This document shows positions 25,143 to 34,008 of a stretch of DNA of 45,374 nucleotides, in pieces. The stretch comes from Coriobacteriia bacterium. Its GTDB lineage: Bacteria; Actinomycetota; Coriobacteriia; Anaerosomatales; PALSA-660. The notes under the pieces were generated by a model that was not told where the DNA came from, ran no database searches, and worked only from the letters and a program-made list of their open reading frames with translations. The position numbers and the translations under genes are program-made. The stretch's first letter is position 1. Every line of letters begins with the position of its first letter. The stretch is taken from positions 1 through 45,374 of the forward strand of contig JAUSAU010000093.1 in the NCBI GenBank assembly GCA_030652345.1. The letters are read 5' to 3'.

Positions 25143-26894
25143 ATGATCGCAGGAAGCATCTCGAAGATCACCGGACCGGTCGCTGTCGCGTCCGGCATGA
25201 CCGGCGCGAAGATGTACGACGTCGTTCGCGTCGGCGCAATCGGCCTCATGGGCGAGGTGATCCGTCTCGAGGGTGACCTCGCGACGATCCAGGTCTATGA
25301 GGACACATCCGGCCTGAAGGTCGGCGAACTGGTCGAGTCGACCGACGGCCCGCTCATGGTCGAGCTGGGTCCCGGTCTGCTCACGTCGATCTACGACGGC
25401 GTCCAGCGCCCGCTGCCGGTCATGGCCGAGCAGGGCGGCGACTTCATCGAGCGCGGTACCGTCGCGTCTGCGCTGGACCGTGAGAAGAAGTGGCCGTTCG
25501 TCCCGGTCGCCGAAGTGGGCGCTGATCTTGTCACCGGCGACGCTCTCGGCACCGTCCAGGAGGGCCAGACGATCGTACACAAGATCATGGTCCCGCCGGG
25601 TCGCGCCGGGAAGCTCAAGTGGCTGGCGAAGGCCGGCGACTACACCGTCGACGAGGTCGTCGCGAAGCTCGAGGACGGCACTGAACTCACCATGACGCAG
25701 CGTTGGCCGGTCCGTCAGGGACGGCCGTACACGCGCAAGCTGGATCCGACGACGCCGTTCACCACCGGCATGCGGATCCTGGACACGTTCTTCCCGATCG
25801 CCCTGGGCGGCAACGCCATCATCCCGGGCGGTTTCGGGACGGGCAAGACGGTCACCCAGCAGTCGCTGGCCAAGTTCGCCGACGTCGACATCATCGTCTA
25901 CATCGGCTGCGGCGAGCGCGGCAACGAGATGACCGAAGTGCTTACCGAGTTCCCGGAGCTCGAGGACCCGAAGACCGGCGCGCCCCTCATGGACCGCACC
26001 GTGCTCGTCGCGAACACCTCGAACATGCCGGTCGCCGCGCGCGAGGCCTCCATCTACGTCGGAGCCACGCTGGCCGAGTACTACCGCGACATGGGCTACC
26101 ACGTGGCCATGATGGCGGACTCGACATCCCGCTGGGGTGAGGCGCTCCGCGAAGTATCGGGACGCCTCGAGGAGATGCCGGGCGAAGAAGGCTACCCCGC
26201 CTATCTGGCAACGCGTCTCGCGTCGTTCTACGAGCGCTCGGGGCGTGTCCAGGCGCTCGGCGGAGAGGGACGCGTCGGTTCCGTCACGATGGTCGGCGCG
26301 GTATCGCCGGCAGGCGGCGACATGTCCGAGCCGATGACGCAGAACTCGTTGCGCGTCACGGGTGCCTTCTGGGCACTCGACACCTCGCTGGCCCATCGGC
26401 GTCACTTCCCGGCCATCTCGTGGACGAAGAGCTACACGCTGTTCCTCGGGCAGGTCAAGGGCTGGTATGAGACCAACGTCGCGCCGGACTGGCAGTCGTG
26501 CCGCGACCGGTCGATGTTCATCCTCCAGAAGGAGACCGAGCTTCAGGAGATCGTGCAGCTCGTCGGTCCCGACGCACTTCCCGAGTCGGAGAAGATCATC
26601 CTCGAAGTCGCGCGTATGCTGCGTGAGGACTTCCTCCAGCAGTTCGCGTTCGACGAGATCGACGCGTACTGTCCGCCGCAGAAGGCGTACTGGATCCTCA
26701 AGGTCATCCTCTCGTTCTCAGACGCCTCTGTCGCGGCTCTGAACCGCGGGGTGTCGCTGCGCCAGATCCTCGAACTGCCGATCCGCGATACAGTCGCGGG
26801 TCTCAAGACCACTCCGCACGAGGAGGCCATCGCCTTCATGCAGACCTACACGGGACAGCTGTCCGAGGACATCGCCGCGATCGAGGTGCTCTAG
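25143..26894 (+). CDS. ntpA: V/A-type ATPase catalytic subunit A
   Basis: This 583-residue subunit hydrolyses or makes ATP. The P-loop GGFGTGKT is at 229-236; many relatives have GPFGSGKT, so two positions vary conservatively. The non-homologous bulge region specific to A subunits lies about 120-190. Catalytic context GCGERGNEM and the [13 protein letters not shown] motif follow. It starts with ATG directly after the subunit F stop and abuts ntpB, consistent with coupled 1:1 synthesis. Confidence 0.98.
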   Translation: MIAGSISKITGPVAVASGMTGAKMYDVVRVGAIGLMGEVIRLEGDLATIQVYEDTSGLKVGELVESTDGPLMVELGPGLLTSIYDGVQRPLPVMAEQGGDFIERGTVASALDREKKWPFVPVAEVGADLVTGDALGTVQEGQTIVHKIMVPPGRAGKLKWLAKAGDYTVDEVVAKLEDGTELTMTQRWPVRQGRPYTRKLDPTTPFTTGMRILDTFFPIALGGNAIIPGGFGTGKTVTQQSLAKFADVDIIVYIGCGERGNEMTEVLTEFPELEDPKTGAPLMDRTVLVANTSNMPVAAREASIYVGATLAEYYRDMGYHVAMMADSTSRWGEALREVSGRLEEMPGEEGYPAYLATRLASFYERSGRVQALGGEGRVGSVTMVGAVSPAGGDMSEPMTQNSLRVTGAFWALDTSLAHRRHFPAISWTKSYTLFLGQVKGWYETNVAPDWQSCRDRSMFILQKETELQEIVQLVGPDALPESEKIILEVARMLREDFLQQFAFDEIDAYCPPQKAYWILKVILSFSDASVAALNRGVSLRQILELPIRDTVAGLKTTPHEEAIAFMQTYTGQLSEDIAAIEVL

Positions 26895-28319
26895 ATGACG
26901 CCGACCGCAGAGATCACCCCGAAGTCGTCGCTCCTGTCCACGGACTACCGGACGATCGACTATGTCACCGGTCCGCTGATCTTCGTCCACAACGTGCACG
27001 GCGTGGCCTACAACGAGATGGTCGGTATCTCTCTGCCTGACGGCAGTTCGCGAAGCGGCCAGGTCCTTGAGATCGCCGGCGACATCGCCGTCATCCAGGT
27101 GTTCGAAGGCACGCAGGGCATCGACGTCGATCGCACGACCGTGCGTTTCCGCGAAGAGGTCGCCAAGATCGGCGTCTCTCCGGACCTGCTGGGTCGCGTC
27201 CTGAACGGAACGGGCAAGCCCATCGACGGCGGTGCTCCGGTCATCCCGGAGAAGCGTCTGGACATCACGGGTGCGCCGATCAACCCGTTCATGCGTGACC
27301 AGCCCGCGGACTTCATCGAGACAGGCATCAGTGCCATCGACGGTCTGAACACGCTGGTCCGCGGCCAGAAGCTGCCGATCTTCTCAGGCTCCGGCCTTCC
27401 CGCGAACGAACTGGCGGCACAGATCATCCGTCAGGCGCGCGTGAAGTCGGGCGAGGAGTTCGCCATCGTGTTCGGCGCCATGGGCATCACGCACCGCGAG
27501 GCCGCCTACTTCATGCAGCAGTTCGAAGACACCGGAGCGCTCGAGCGCGTCGTGTTCTTCATGAACTTGGCGGACGACCCCACGGTCGAGCGCCTGCTGA
27601 CGCCGAAGTGCGCCCTTACGGTCGCCGAGTATCTTGCCTTCGAGAAGGACCTGCAGGTCCTCGTCGTCCTCTCGGACATGACGAACTACTGCGAGGCCCT
27701 GCGCGAAGTGTCGACCGCACGCGAAGAGGTGCCGGGACGCCGCGGCTACCCGGGCTACATGTACACCGACCTCTCGATGATCTATGAGCGCGCGGGCCGC
27801 ATCAAGAACCGCAAGGGCTCCGTGACGCAGCTCCCGATCCTCTCGATGCCGGACGACGACATCACGCACCCGATTCCCGACCTCACCGGCTACATCACCG
27901 AGGGTCAGATCGTGCTGAGCCGCCACCTGCACCGTCGTGGCGTCTTCCCGCCGATCGACACCCTCCCGTGCCTGAGCCGCCTGATGAACCTGGGCATCGG
28001 CGAGGGCAAGACACGTGACGACCATCGCGCCGTGGCGAACCAGCTCTATGCCGCGTACGCACAGGGTCGTGACCTTCGTCGTCTTGTCGCCATCGTCGGC
28101 GAAGAGGCGCTGTCGGACAGCGACCGCCGCTACCTGCGGTTTGCCGACGACTTCGAGGCCCGGATCGTCGGGCAGGGCGAGGAGGGGCGTTCGATCGAGC
28201 AGACGCTCACCATCGCCTGGGAGCTCATGGCTGGGCTGCCGATGGGCGAGCTCAAGCGCGTACGTGACTTCATCCCGAAGTACCATCCCAACGCCGCCGA
28301 GCCGAAGATCGGGGAGTAG
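26895..28319 (+). CDS. ntpB: V/A-type ATPase regulatory subunit B
   Basis: This 474-residue subunit alternates with A in the catalytic hexamer. Its P-loop position reads [14 protein letters not shown], lacking the GxxxxGK[ST] lysine, as expected for the non-catalytic B subunit. [19 protein letters not shown] and [17 protein letters not shown] are family blocks. It follows ntpA without a gap. Confidence 0.98.
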   Translation: MTPTAEITPKSSLLSTDYRTIDYVTGPLIFVHNVHGVAYNEMVGISLPDGSSRSGQVLEIAGDIAVIQVFEGTQGIDVDRTTVRFREEVAKIGVSPDLLGRVLNGTGKPIDGGAPVIPEKRLDITGAPINPFMRDQPADFIETGISAIDGLNTLVRGQKLPIFSGSGLPANELAAQIIRQARVKSGEEFAIVFGAMGITHREAAYFMQQFEDTGALERVVFFMNLADDPTVERLLTPKCALTVAEYLAFEKDLQVLVVLSDMTNYCEALREVSTAREEVPGRRGYPGYMYTDLSMIYERAGRIKNRKGSVTQLPILSMPDDDITHPIPDLTGYITEGQIVLSRHLHRRGVFPPIDTLPCLSRLMNLGIGEGKTRDDHRAVANQLYAAYAQGRDLRRLVAIVGEEALSDSDRRYLRFADDFEARIVGQGEEGRSIEQTLTIAWELMAGLPMGELKRVRDFIPKYHPNAAEPKIGE

Positions 28320-28327
28320 GTCACCCC

Positions 28328-28978
28328 ATGGAAGAGGTTCGCCCCACCAGATCAGAGCTCCTCGAGAGACGGAGTCAGATCGGGCTCGCCCAGCAGGGCA
28401 TGGATCTGCTCAAGCAGAAGCGTGACGCTCTGCTGATCGAGTTCATGTCGGTCATGGACGAGACGCTCCGACTCTCATCGAGCCTCCAGAAGTCGGTCTC
28501 AGAGGCGCAGTACGCGCTCGCGGTCGCCAAGGCGGTGGACGGCAACGTGTCCGTCCGTTCTGCCGCGATGGCAACCAAGGGCGAGGTCGTCATCGACATG
28601 ACCGGTACGAAGATCATGGGCGTGTCCGTCCCGGTGGTCACGAAGGGCGAGAGTCCCCTGAGGACGTCGTTCACCCGTGGCTACGCGATCACCGGCGTAT
28701 CGAGCCGCATCGATGAGACCGCGGACAAGTTCGAGCACATCCTCGACGTCATCATCGAGTACGCCGACATCGAGACGCGCCTCAAGCGTCTTGGCGAGGA
28801 GATCCAAAAGACGAACCGGCGCGTGAACGCTCTCGAGCAGATCACGGTGCCGGCGCTCAAGGAGCAGGTCAACTACATCCGCCAGACGCTCGACGAGCGC
28901 GCGCGGGAGGACCTGTTCCGCCTGAAGAAGGTCAAGAAGAAGATCGAGCGCAAGAAGGCCGCGCACTCCGCAGCCTGA
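28328..28978 (+). CDS. ntpD: V/A-type ATPase central-stalk subunit D
   Basis: This 216-residue subunit is the rotor shaft, analogous to F-ATPase gamma. The N-terminal helix VRPTRSELLERRSQIGLAQ and the C-terminal helix with NALEQITVPALKEQVNYI form the coiled coil. GGGGAG precedes ATG 28328. It is the last gene of the ATPase operon and is followed by a long hairpin. No F-type ATPase gene appears in the window. Confidence 0.96.
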   Translation: MEEVRPTRSELLERRSQIGLAQQGMDLLKQKRDALLIEFMSVMDETLRLSSSLQKSVSEAQYALAVAKAVDGNVSVRSAAMATKGEVVIDMTGTKIMGVSVPVVTKGESPLRTSFTRGYAITGVSSRIDETADKFEHILDVIIEYADIETRLKRLGEEIQKTNRRVNALEQITVPALKEQVNYIRQTLDERAREDLFRLKKVKKKIERKKAAHSAA

Positions 28979-29019
28979 CGCGGTCACCCTAGCGGGCTCC
29001 GCACGCTCGCCCACAAGTT

Positions 29020-29055
29020 GAGGCGGCCCACCCACCGGGGGTGGTGGGCCGCCTC
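29020..29055. terminator. Terminator of the ATPase operon
   Basis: GAGGCGGCCCACC at 29020-29032 pairs perfectly with GGTGGGCCGCCTC at 29043-29055, and the inner ACC/GGT can extend it. It lies between convergent genes, with the ATPase operon on + and the small gene on -. A run of T is lacking. Confidence 0.7.
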
Positions 29056-29102
29056 GCTTCACGTCCGGGGTCGTGCGCCCCGCGAGAGAACGAAAAGACG
29101 GA

Positions 29103-29134
29103 AACGCGGGCCCGCTTGAGGCGGGACCCGCGTT
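29103..29134 (-). terminator. Terminator of the minus-strand small gene
   Basis: AACGCGGGCCCGC at 29103-29115 pairs with 29121-29134 with one bulged base. On the minus strand it is followed by a T-rich tail (GTTTCCGTCTTTTCG), making it a conventional intrinsic terminator for the gene ending at 29175. Confidence 0.7.
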
Positions 29135-29174
29135 CCGATAGAGGGTCGGCCGCCCCCGGACGGCCAGACCCTGG

Positions 29175-29522
29175 CTAACCCTTGGCTGCGACGACCGCGT
29201 AGACGTCCTGGAGCACGTCGACGCTGTTGCGCGAATGCTTCGTGATCTCGCGTGCGAAGTTGAGGATCTTGCGCGCGTCCGTGAGTGTGAGCAGGCTGAA
29301 GTGCAACTCTTCCCACTCGGCACGCGCGACGTAGGCCCAGACCTCGCCGAGGATCCACTGGAGCGTCTCGATCTCCGGCTCGGAGAACTTCGCCCAGTCC
29401 GTCTTCAGGCCGTTGCGCATACGTTCCAGAGCGCGCTCGACGGCGCGCGCCTTCTTGATCTGGAATGTCCGCATCCCGATCTCTTCGTCGGTGACGTCGG
29501 GCCGCTGGTTGTTCATGCTCAT
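29175..29522 (-). CDS. Small helical protein of unknown function
   Basis: I do not recognise this 115-residue protein. It has no signal peptide, membrane span or cysteine. It is charged and predicted mostly helical, with aromatic patches (WAKFSEPEIETLQWILGEVWAYV around residues 43-65) and a second amphipathic region TLTDARKILNFAREITKH. ATG at 29522 follows GAGGAG by about 12 bases; an in-frame ATG six bases later is an alternative. It has its own terminator. It is one of only two minus-strand genes here and lies between the ATPase operon and a divergent nitroreductase. No function is assigned. Confidence 0.75.
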   Translation of the reverse strand: MSMNNQRPDVTDEEIGMRTFQIKKARAVERALERMRNGLKTDWAKFSEPEIETLQWILGEVWAYVARAEWEELHFSLLTLTDARKILNFAREITKHSRNSVDVLQDVYAVVAAKG

Positions 29523-29611
29523 TTCCGGATCACGCTCCTCTCGACGTAGGGATTCGACGCCGGCGCTGCGAATCCTTCACGCTGCGCTGCGGCAGGACTG
29601 CGGGCGGCGCC

Positions 29612-29630
29612 CCCATTCCTCTAGAATGGG
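29612..29630 (+). promoter_or_regulatory. Possible -10 and palindrome before the nitroreductase
   Basis: CCCATTC (29612-29618) and GAATGGG (29624-29630) form a 7-bp inverted repeat. TAGAAT at 29622-29627 overlaps it and matches the -10 consensus at five of six bases, but no clear -35 is seen. This could be a promoter with an operator on its -10. Confidence 0.35.
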
Positions 29631-29686
29631 CGACACGGTCGGTTCACAACCGGCCGCGGTTTGTCCGAATCGGGTCGGAGGGCTGC

Positions 29687-30202
29687 ATGGAGTTCCAGGA
29701 AGTCATCGCGAAGCGGCGGAGCGTGCGTCACTTCAACACCAAGCTGGCGGTCTCTGAGGCGGATATCCGCGCGCTGCTCGAGGCTGCGACGACGTCCCCG
29801 ACTGCGGGCAACATACAGCCATGGCGCTTCGTCGTGGTCCGCACGGCCGCCGCGCGCGAGCGGCTCGCGGCGGCGATGGGACAGAAGTGGGCGACGGCAG
29901 CCCCGGTCGTCATCGTGGTGTGCGTCGATCCCCGGCCGTGCGCGGCGCGCTACGGCGATCGCGGCGAGCAGCTGTACGCCATCCAGGACACCGCGGCGGC
30001 GGTCCAGACCATCTTGCTCGCCGCCGTCGACCGCGGGTTGGCCTCGTGCTGGATCGGTGCGTTCGATGACCGGGCGGTGTGCGAGGCCATCGGCGTCCCG
30101 CACCCGATCACCCCCGTCGCCGTGCTGCCCGTCGGATACTCGGCCGAGGCGGCCGCCAGGCCGTCGCGCAGGCCGCTCGAGGAGGTCACCACGTGGATCT
30201 AG
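29687..30202 (+). CDS. Nitroreductase-family FMN oxidoreductase
   Basis: This 171-residue protein is of the NADH:FMN nitroreductase fold. FMN-binding segments are KRRSVRHF at 9-16 and SPTAGNIQPWRF at 37-48. The later ASCWIGAFD segment and GVPHPITPVAVLPVGY complete the domain. The natural substrate of such short members is usually unknown. GGGTCGGAGGG precedes ATG 29687. It overlaps the DNA glycosylase gene by 10 bases, so the two are cotranscribed. Confidence 0.9.
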   Translation: MEFQEVIAKRRSVRHFNTKLAVSEADIRALLEAATTSPTAGNIQPWRFVVVRTAAARERLAAAMGQKWATAAPVVIVVCVDPRPCAARYGDRGEQLYAIQDTAAAVQTILLAAVDRGLASCWIGAFDDRAVCEAIGVPHPITPVAVLPVGYSAEAAARPSRRPLEEVTTWI

Positions 30203-30951
30203 GCGGTCCGGACGACTGTCCGGATCTGGAGGGGTTACGCGGGCACATCGGCGACTGCCGCCGCTGTCATCTCGCGGAGACGCGCAACCGGCTCGTGTTC
30301 GGCGTGGGAGATCCCCGGGTGCGCCTGCTCTTCGTCGGAGAAGCGCCCGGAAAGAACGAGGACCTGACCGGAGAGCCGTTCGTCGGTGCGGCAGGGCGCC
30401 TCCTCGACGAGCTGCTCGGCTCGATCGGGTACGACCGCTCGCAGGTCTACATCGCGAACGTGCTGAAATGCCGACCGCCGGGCAACCGCGATCCGCTCCC
30501 GGATGAGATCCGCGCGTGCACGCCGTTCCTGAAGCGACAGATCGAGCTCATCGATCCCGTCGTGGTCGCGACCCTCGGCACGTTCGCGACGCAGTACGTA
30601 CTCGACACCACTGCGCCGATCAGCGCCCTGCGCGGCAGGCTGTACCATGTAGGCGCGCGCCGCGTGGTGCCGGTCTTCCATCCGGCTGCGGCGCTCTATG
30701 ATCGATCGAAGCGATCGGTGCTCTTCGACGACTTCCGTCGACTGAAGGCGGTCATCGACGCGCGCGGGGAAGCGGCCGAGCCGCGGGAGCGCGACGCGGC
30801 GGGACTCGCCGGACCCGGCCCACTCGGGCATACGGGCATCCGCCGCGAGGACGCCCGTTCGGTCGCGCCTCCCTCGGAGGAGATCGTCGTGGGTTCGACA
30901 GGGGTCGCGGCGGGTACCGAGCACGTGGATGATCGACCCCATCTCTTCTAG
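30193..30951 (+). CDS. Uracil-DNA glycosylase, family 4 (iron-sulfur)
   Basis: This 252-residue enzyme excises uracil from DNA. Four cysteines, C22, C25, C93 and C109, have the spacing of the 4Fe-4S ligands. Motif A is GEAPGKNED at 49-57 and the later motif is VFHPAAALYD. Residues from about 190 on form a low-complexity, probably disordered tail of about 60 residues, beyond the usual family length of about 200. I chose GTG 30193, with GAGGAGG at 30178-30184, inside the nitroreductase end. Confidence 0.93.
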   Translation: MDLGGPDDCPDLEGLRGHIGDCRRCHLAETRNRLVFGVGDPRVRLLFVGEAPGKNEDLTGEPFVGAAGRLLDELLGSIGYDRSQVYIANVLKCRPPGNRDPLPDEIRACTPFLKRQIELIDPVVVATLGTFATQYVLDTTAPISALRGRLYHVGARRVVPVFHPAAALYDRSKRSVLFDDFRRLKAVIDARGEAAEPRERDAAGLAGPGPLGHTGIRREDARSVAPPSEEIVVGSTGVAAGTEHVDDRPHLF

Positions 30952-30964
30952 AAGGGACGGCCCC

Positions 30965-31453
30965 GTGGCCGAAGATCACATCATCGAGACCGCCGACGAG
31001 GCCGCGACGCACCGCGCCGGCGTGCTTCTGGGGAGCTCGTCCCACGCGGATGACGTGATCGCCCTGATCGGCGGACTCGGCGCCGGCAAGACGGCGCTCG
31101 TGCAGGGTATCGCGGCCGGGCTCGGAGTCACGGAGCACGTGCCGAGCCCCACGTTCAACATCCTGCTGGTCCATGTCGGTGATCGCACGCTGTATCACTT
31201 CGACCTGTACCGGCTCGATCGGGCCGACCAACTCGAGGACATCGACTTCTACGAGACGGTCGAGTCGGGTGGCGTCTCGGCGATCGAGTGGGCCGACCGG
31301 TTCGAGGACGAACTGCCGCCCGACCACCTCGTCGTGAACATCGAGGTGCTCGATGCGACCCGACGCCGCATCGTGTTCCGCGGATGCGGCCCCGCCTCTG
31401 AACTGCTCGCCCGCCGATGGGCCGATGCGTGGGCCGGCGGGGTGGCGTCATGA
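30965..31453 (+). CDS. tsaE: tRNA t6A37 biosynthesis ATPase TsaE
   Basis: This 162-residue P-loop protein drives turnover of the TsaB-TsaD complex. Walker A GGLGAGKT is at 36-43, followed by VPSPTFNIL and YHFDLYRL, both family hallmarks. I chose GTG 30965, with AGAAGGGA at about 30950-30957, over an ATG 36 bases upstream inside the glycosylase gene. It overlaps tsaB by four bases, joining the t6A genes in one operon. Confidence 0.95.
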   Translation: MAEDHIIETADEAATHRAGVLLGSSSHADDVIALIGGLGAGKTALVQGIAAGLGVTEHVPSPTFNILLVHVGDRTLYHFDLYRLDRADQLEDIDFYETVESGGVSAIEWADRFEDELPPDHLVVNIEVLDATRRRIVFRGCGPASELLARRWADAWAGGVAS

Positions 31454-32220
31454 AGCGGGTGCTCGCGTTCGACACGGCCACGGAGGAGGTCGCCGTCGGG
31501 ATCGGCGAGATCCACGCCGACGGCGTGCACCTGCTCGGCGATGCGAACGTCGACGTACCGCGTGCCTCGCTGACGCACCTCGTCCCGCAGATCTCACGCC
31601 TGCTCGACTCGCTCGACCTGCAGATCGGGGACATCGACGCCGTCGCTGTCGGTCGCGGGCCGGGTTCCTTCACCGGCGTGCGCATCGGCGTCGCGACCGC
31701 GAAGGGCGTCGCGCAGGGACTCGGCGCTCCGCTCTACGGCGTCGGCACGCTCGACGCGATCGCGGAGCGCTTCGCGGGCCGCGACGGCCTGCTCGCCGTC
31801 GTGGGTGACGCGATGCGCCGTGAGGTCTATCCCGTCCTGTTCCGGTGCGGCGCCGGCGCCGTGATGCGCCTGACGCCCGATGCAGTCGCGAAGCCGGCCG
31901 AGGTCGCCGCCCGATGGGCGGACGAGATCCGGGAGCCGCTCCTGCTCGCCGGCAACGGGCTCCGGAAGTACGCGGACATCTTCTCGGATGCACTCGGGGA
32001 GCGTGCGACATTCGCGCCCGAGGCGTCCTGGACGCCCACCGGTGAGTCACTCCTGCTGGCCACGTGGCGCGCATGGAGCGCTGACGAGTTGGGCGACGGG
32101 AAGGCGGCCACCGTGCTGCCGGTGTACACGCGGCTCTCCGACGCCGAGGAGGACGAGCGCGCGCGTGCGGGGCTGCCGCGAGCGCTTCCCGGCAGCGGCG
32201 TGGTCGGGAGTGCGTCGTGA
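31450..32220 (+). CDS. tsaB: tRNA t6A37 biosynthesis protein TsaB
   Basis: This 256-residue ASKHA-fold protein is the inactive partner of TsaD. It has LAFDTATEEVAVGIGE at the N-terminus and VGRGPGSFTGVRIGVATAKG at about 70-90. It starts by an ATGA overlap with tsaE and ends by a GTGA overlap with the RimI-TsaD gene. The C-terminal third is less conserved. Confidence 0.95.
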   Translation: MKRVLAFDTATEEVAVGIGEIHADGVHLLGDANVDVPRASLTHLVPQISRLLDSLDLQIGDIDAVAVGRGPGSFTGVRIGVATAKGVAQGLGAPLYGVGTLDAIAERFAGRDGLLAVVGDAMRREVYPVLFRCGAGAVMRLTPDAVAKPAEVAARWADEIREPLLLAGNGLRKYADIFSDALGERATFAPEASWTPTGESLLLATWRAWSADELGDGKAATVLPVYTRLSDAEEDERARAGLPRALPGSGVVGSAS

Positions 32221-33785
32221 GCGCGCGGATCCGCCCCATGGTCGAGCGCGATCTCGATCGTGTGCTCGCGCTCGAGCGCGCGAGCTTCACCACGCCGTGG
32301 AGTCGCGGCATGTTCCTCGACGAACTGCTGCAGGGGCGCTCGCGCCACTGGCTGGTCGCCGACTCCCCGTGGGGCATCGTCGGCTACGCCGGTCTCATGG
32401 CGGCCGACGGGGATGGCCACATCATGAACATCGCGGTGCGCGCAGATGCGCGAGAGCTCGGCATCGGGTCAGCGCTGCTCGCTGAGATCCTCGGTGAGGC
32501 GTGCCGCCGGGGCATCGGGAAGCTGACGCTCGAGGTGCGCCCGGGCAACGAGGCGGCGCTCGGACTGTACCGCGACGCGGGCTTCGTCGAGTCCGGTCGT
32601 CGTCCCGGCTACTACTCCGATACGGGCGAGGACGCGCTCATCATGTGGACGCCGCGGCTCGATTCCCCCGACATGGTGCGGGCCACCGCAAGGGTCGCGT
32701 CCCGTGGTGCCGAGGCGCTCACCTCGTTCCGCATCGAGCGGGCCGAGCCCGGGGTCCCGATGCCCGCGCACCGCGACCTCATCCTCGCCATCGAGACCTC
32801 GTGCGACGAGACCGCGGCAGCCGTGCTCAGGGACGGGCACGAGGTCCTCTCCAGCGTCGTCGCCAGCCAGATCGACTTCCACGCGCGCTTCGGCGGCGTC
32901 GTTCCGGAGATCGCCTCGCGCAAGCATACGGAGGCGATCGTCGGGGTCATCGACGAGGCGCTGGAGCGCGCGGGTGTCACCCTGGGCGACCTGACGGCGC
33001 TCGCCGTGACGTACGGCCCCGGGCTCGTCGGCGCGCTCGTGGTGGGGGTGAGTTACGCGAAGGGCCTCTCCCTCGCCACCGGCCTGCCGCTGGTGGGCGT
33101 CAACCACCTCGAGGGCCATCTCTTCGCCAACGTGCTCTCGGATGCCGAGGTCGCGCCGCCGCTCGTGGCGCTCGTCGTGTCCGGCGGACATACCTCGCTC
33201 GTGCACGTCCCGTCGTGGGGTGAGTACCACACACTCGGGTCCACGCTCGACGACGCGGCGGGGGAGGCGTTCGACAAGGTCGCCAAGGCGCTGGGCCTGG
33301 GATACCCGGGAGGGCCGGTGATCTCCCGCCTCGCGGCCGAGGGCGATCCGGCGGCGATCGACTTCCCGCGGGCGATGATACGCACTCCCGACTACGACTT
33401 CTCACTCTCGGGGCTGAAGACGGCGGTCGTGACGTACCTGAAGACGGAGGCGGCTGCCGGCCGCGAGATCTCGATGCCGGATGTGGCCGCGTCCTTCCAG
33501 CAGGCGGTCATCGACGTCCAGGTCGCAAAGGCGGTGCGGGCGGTGGCCGACTGCGGTGTGAAGGTCTTCTGCATCGGTGGCGGCGTGGCCGCGAACCCGG
33601 CCCTGCGCGACGCGTTGCGCACGGCGATGGAGTCACGCAGCGTGCATTTCAGCGTGCCGCCGTTCGCGCTGTGCACCGACAACGCGGCGATGATCGCGGC
33701 AGCGGCGCACTTCCGGCTCTGGCGGGGCGAGACGCTCGGCCCCACGAGCGAAGCGGTCCCGTCGCTGCGGCTGGACGACATCTGA
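32217..33785 (+). CDS. rimI-tsaD: RimI-TsaD fusion: N-acetyltransferase and tRNA threonylcarbamoyltransferase
   Basis: This single 522-residue reading frame joins two enzymes. Residues 1-147 are a GNAT acetyltransferase of the RimI type, with MNIAVRADARELGIGSALL and the GLYRDAGFVE motif. A linker of about 40 residues (148-185) follows. Residues 186-522 are TsaD, with AIETSCDETAAA, the metal motif NHLEGHLFA (H297 and H301), and SGGHTSLV and FCIGGGVAANPAL. TsaD transfers threonylcarbamate to A37 of ANN-decoding tRNAs. The GTG start overlaps the tsaB stop. An internal ATG at 32760 (M182) could allow separate TsaD, but no ribosome-binding site precedes it. Confidence 0.95.
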   Translation: MSARIRPMVERDLDRVLALERASFTTPWSRGMFLDELLQGRSRHWLVADSPWGIVGYAGLMAADGDGHIMNIAVRADARELGIGSALLAEILGEACRRGIGKLTLEVRPGNEAALGLYRDAGFVESGRRPGYYSDTGEDALIMWTPRLDSPDMVRATARVASRGAEALTSFRIERAEPGVPMPAHRDLILAIETSCDETAAAVLRDGHEVLSSVVASQIDFHARFGGVVPEIASRKHTEAIVGVIDEALERAGVTLGDLTALAVTYGPGLVGALVVGVSYAKGLSLATGLPLVGVNHLEGHLFANVLSDAEVAPPLVALVVSGGHTSLVHVPSWGEYHTLGSTLDDAAGEAFDKVAKALGLGYPGGPVISRLAAEGDPAAIDFPRAMIRTPDYDFSLSGLKTAVVTYLKTEAAAGREISMPDVAASFQQAVIDVQVAKAVRAVADCGVKVFCIGGGVAANPALRDALRTAMESRSVHFSVPPFALCTDNAAMIAAAAHFRLWRGETLGPTSEAVPSLRLDDI

Positions 33786-33842
33786 TCCGCGCGGCGGCGA
33801 TGCGGACCTGAGTGTCACGCGCTCACATCCGGTACCGACCGC

Positions 33843-33871
33843 TTGCACTCACCGTCCGCCCTCGGTATCAT
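33843..33871 (+). promoter_or_regulatory. groE promoter
   Basis: TTGCAC (33843-33848) and TATCAT (33866-33871) are separated by 17 bases. The predicted start near 33878 lies six bases before the CIRCE operator, the classical arrangement for HrcA-repressed groE. Confidence 0.65.
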
Positions 33872-33883
33872 CACCTCCGGCGG

Positions 33884-33910
33884 TTGGCAGTCGTGCCGTG
33901 CGAGTGCTAG
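33884..33910 (+). promoter_or_regulatory. CIRCE operator (HrcA-binding site)
   Basis: TTGGCAGTC (33884-33892), a 9-base spacer, and GAGTGCTAG (33902-33910) match the CIRCE halves TTAGCACTC and GAGTGCTAA at seven and eight of nine positions. The right half runs directly into AGCACTC, forming the palindrome GAGTGCTAGCACTC. This indicates HrcA control of groES-groEL; hrcA is not in the window. Confidence 0.85.
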
Positions 33911-34008
33911 CACTCTCCGCCGATGGGTATCAAGACGTGTGGACATCCTCGGGGGCGTGGACTGCGGCTCCCGGGACCGATACGACGACGAAAGATGGAG
34001 GGTAGGAC

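Noticed and set aside
14291..29055. Intergenic GC hairpins as members of one dispersed repeat family
   Set aside because: Stem sequences differ from site to site and share only GC richness, so they are independent structures, not copies of a mobile repeat.
32640..32770. RimI-TsaD junction as a frameshift or missed stop between two genes
   Set aside because: The frame is continuous, both domains are intact on either side, and no ribosome-binding site precedes the internal ATG 32760.
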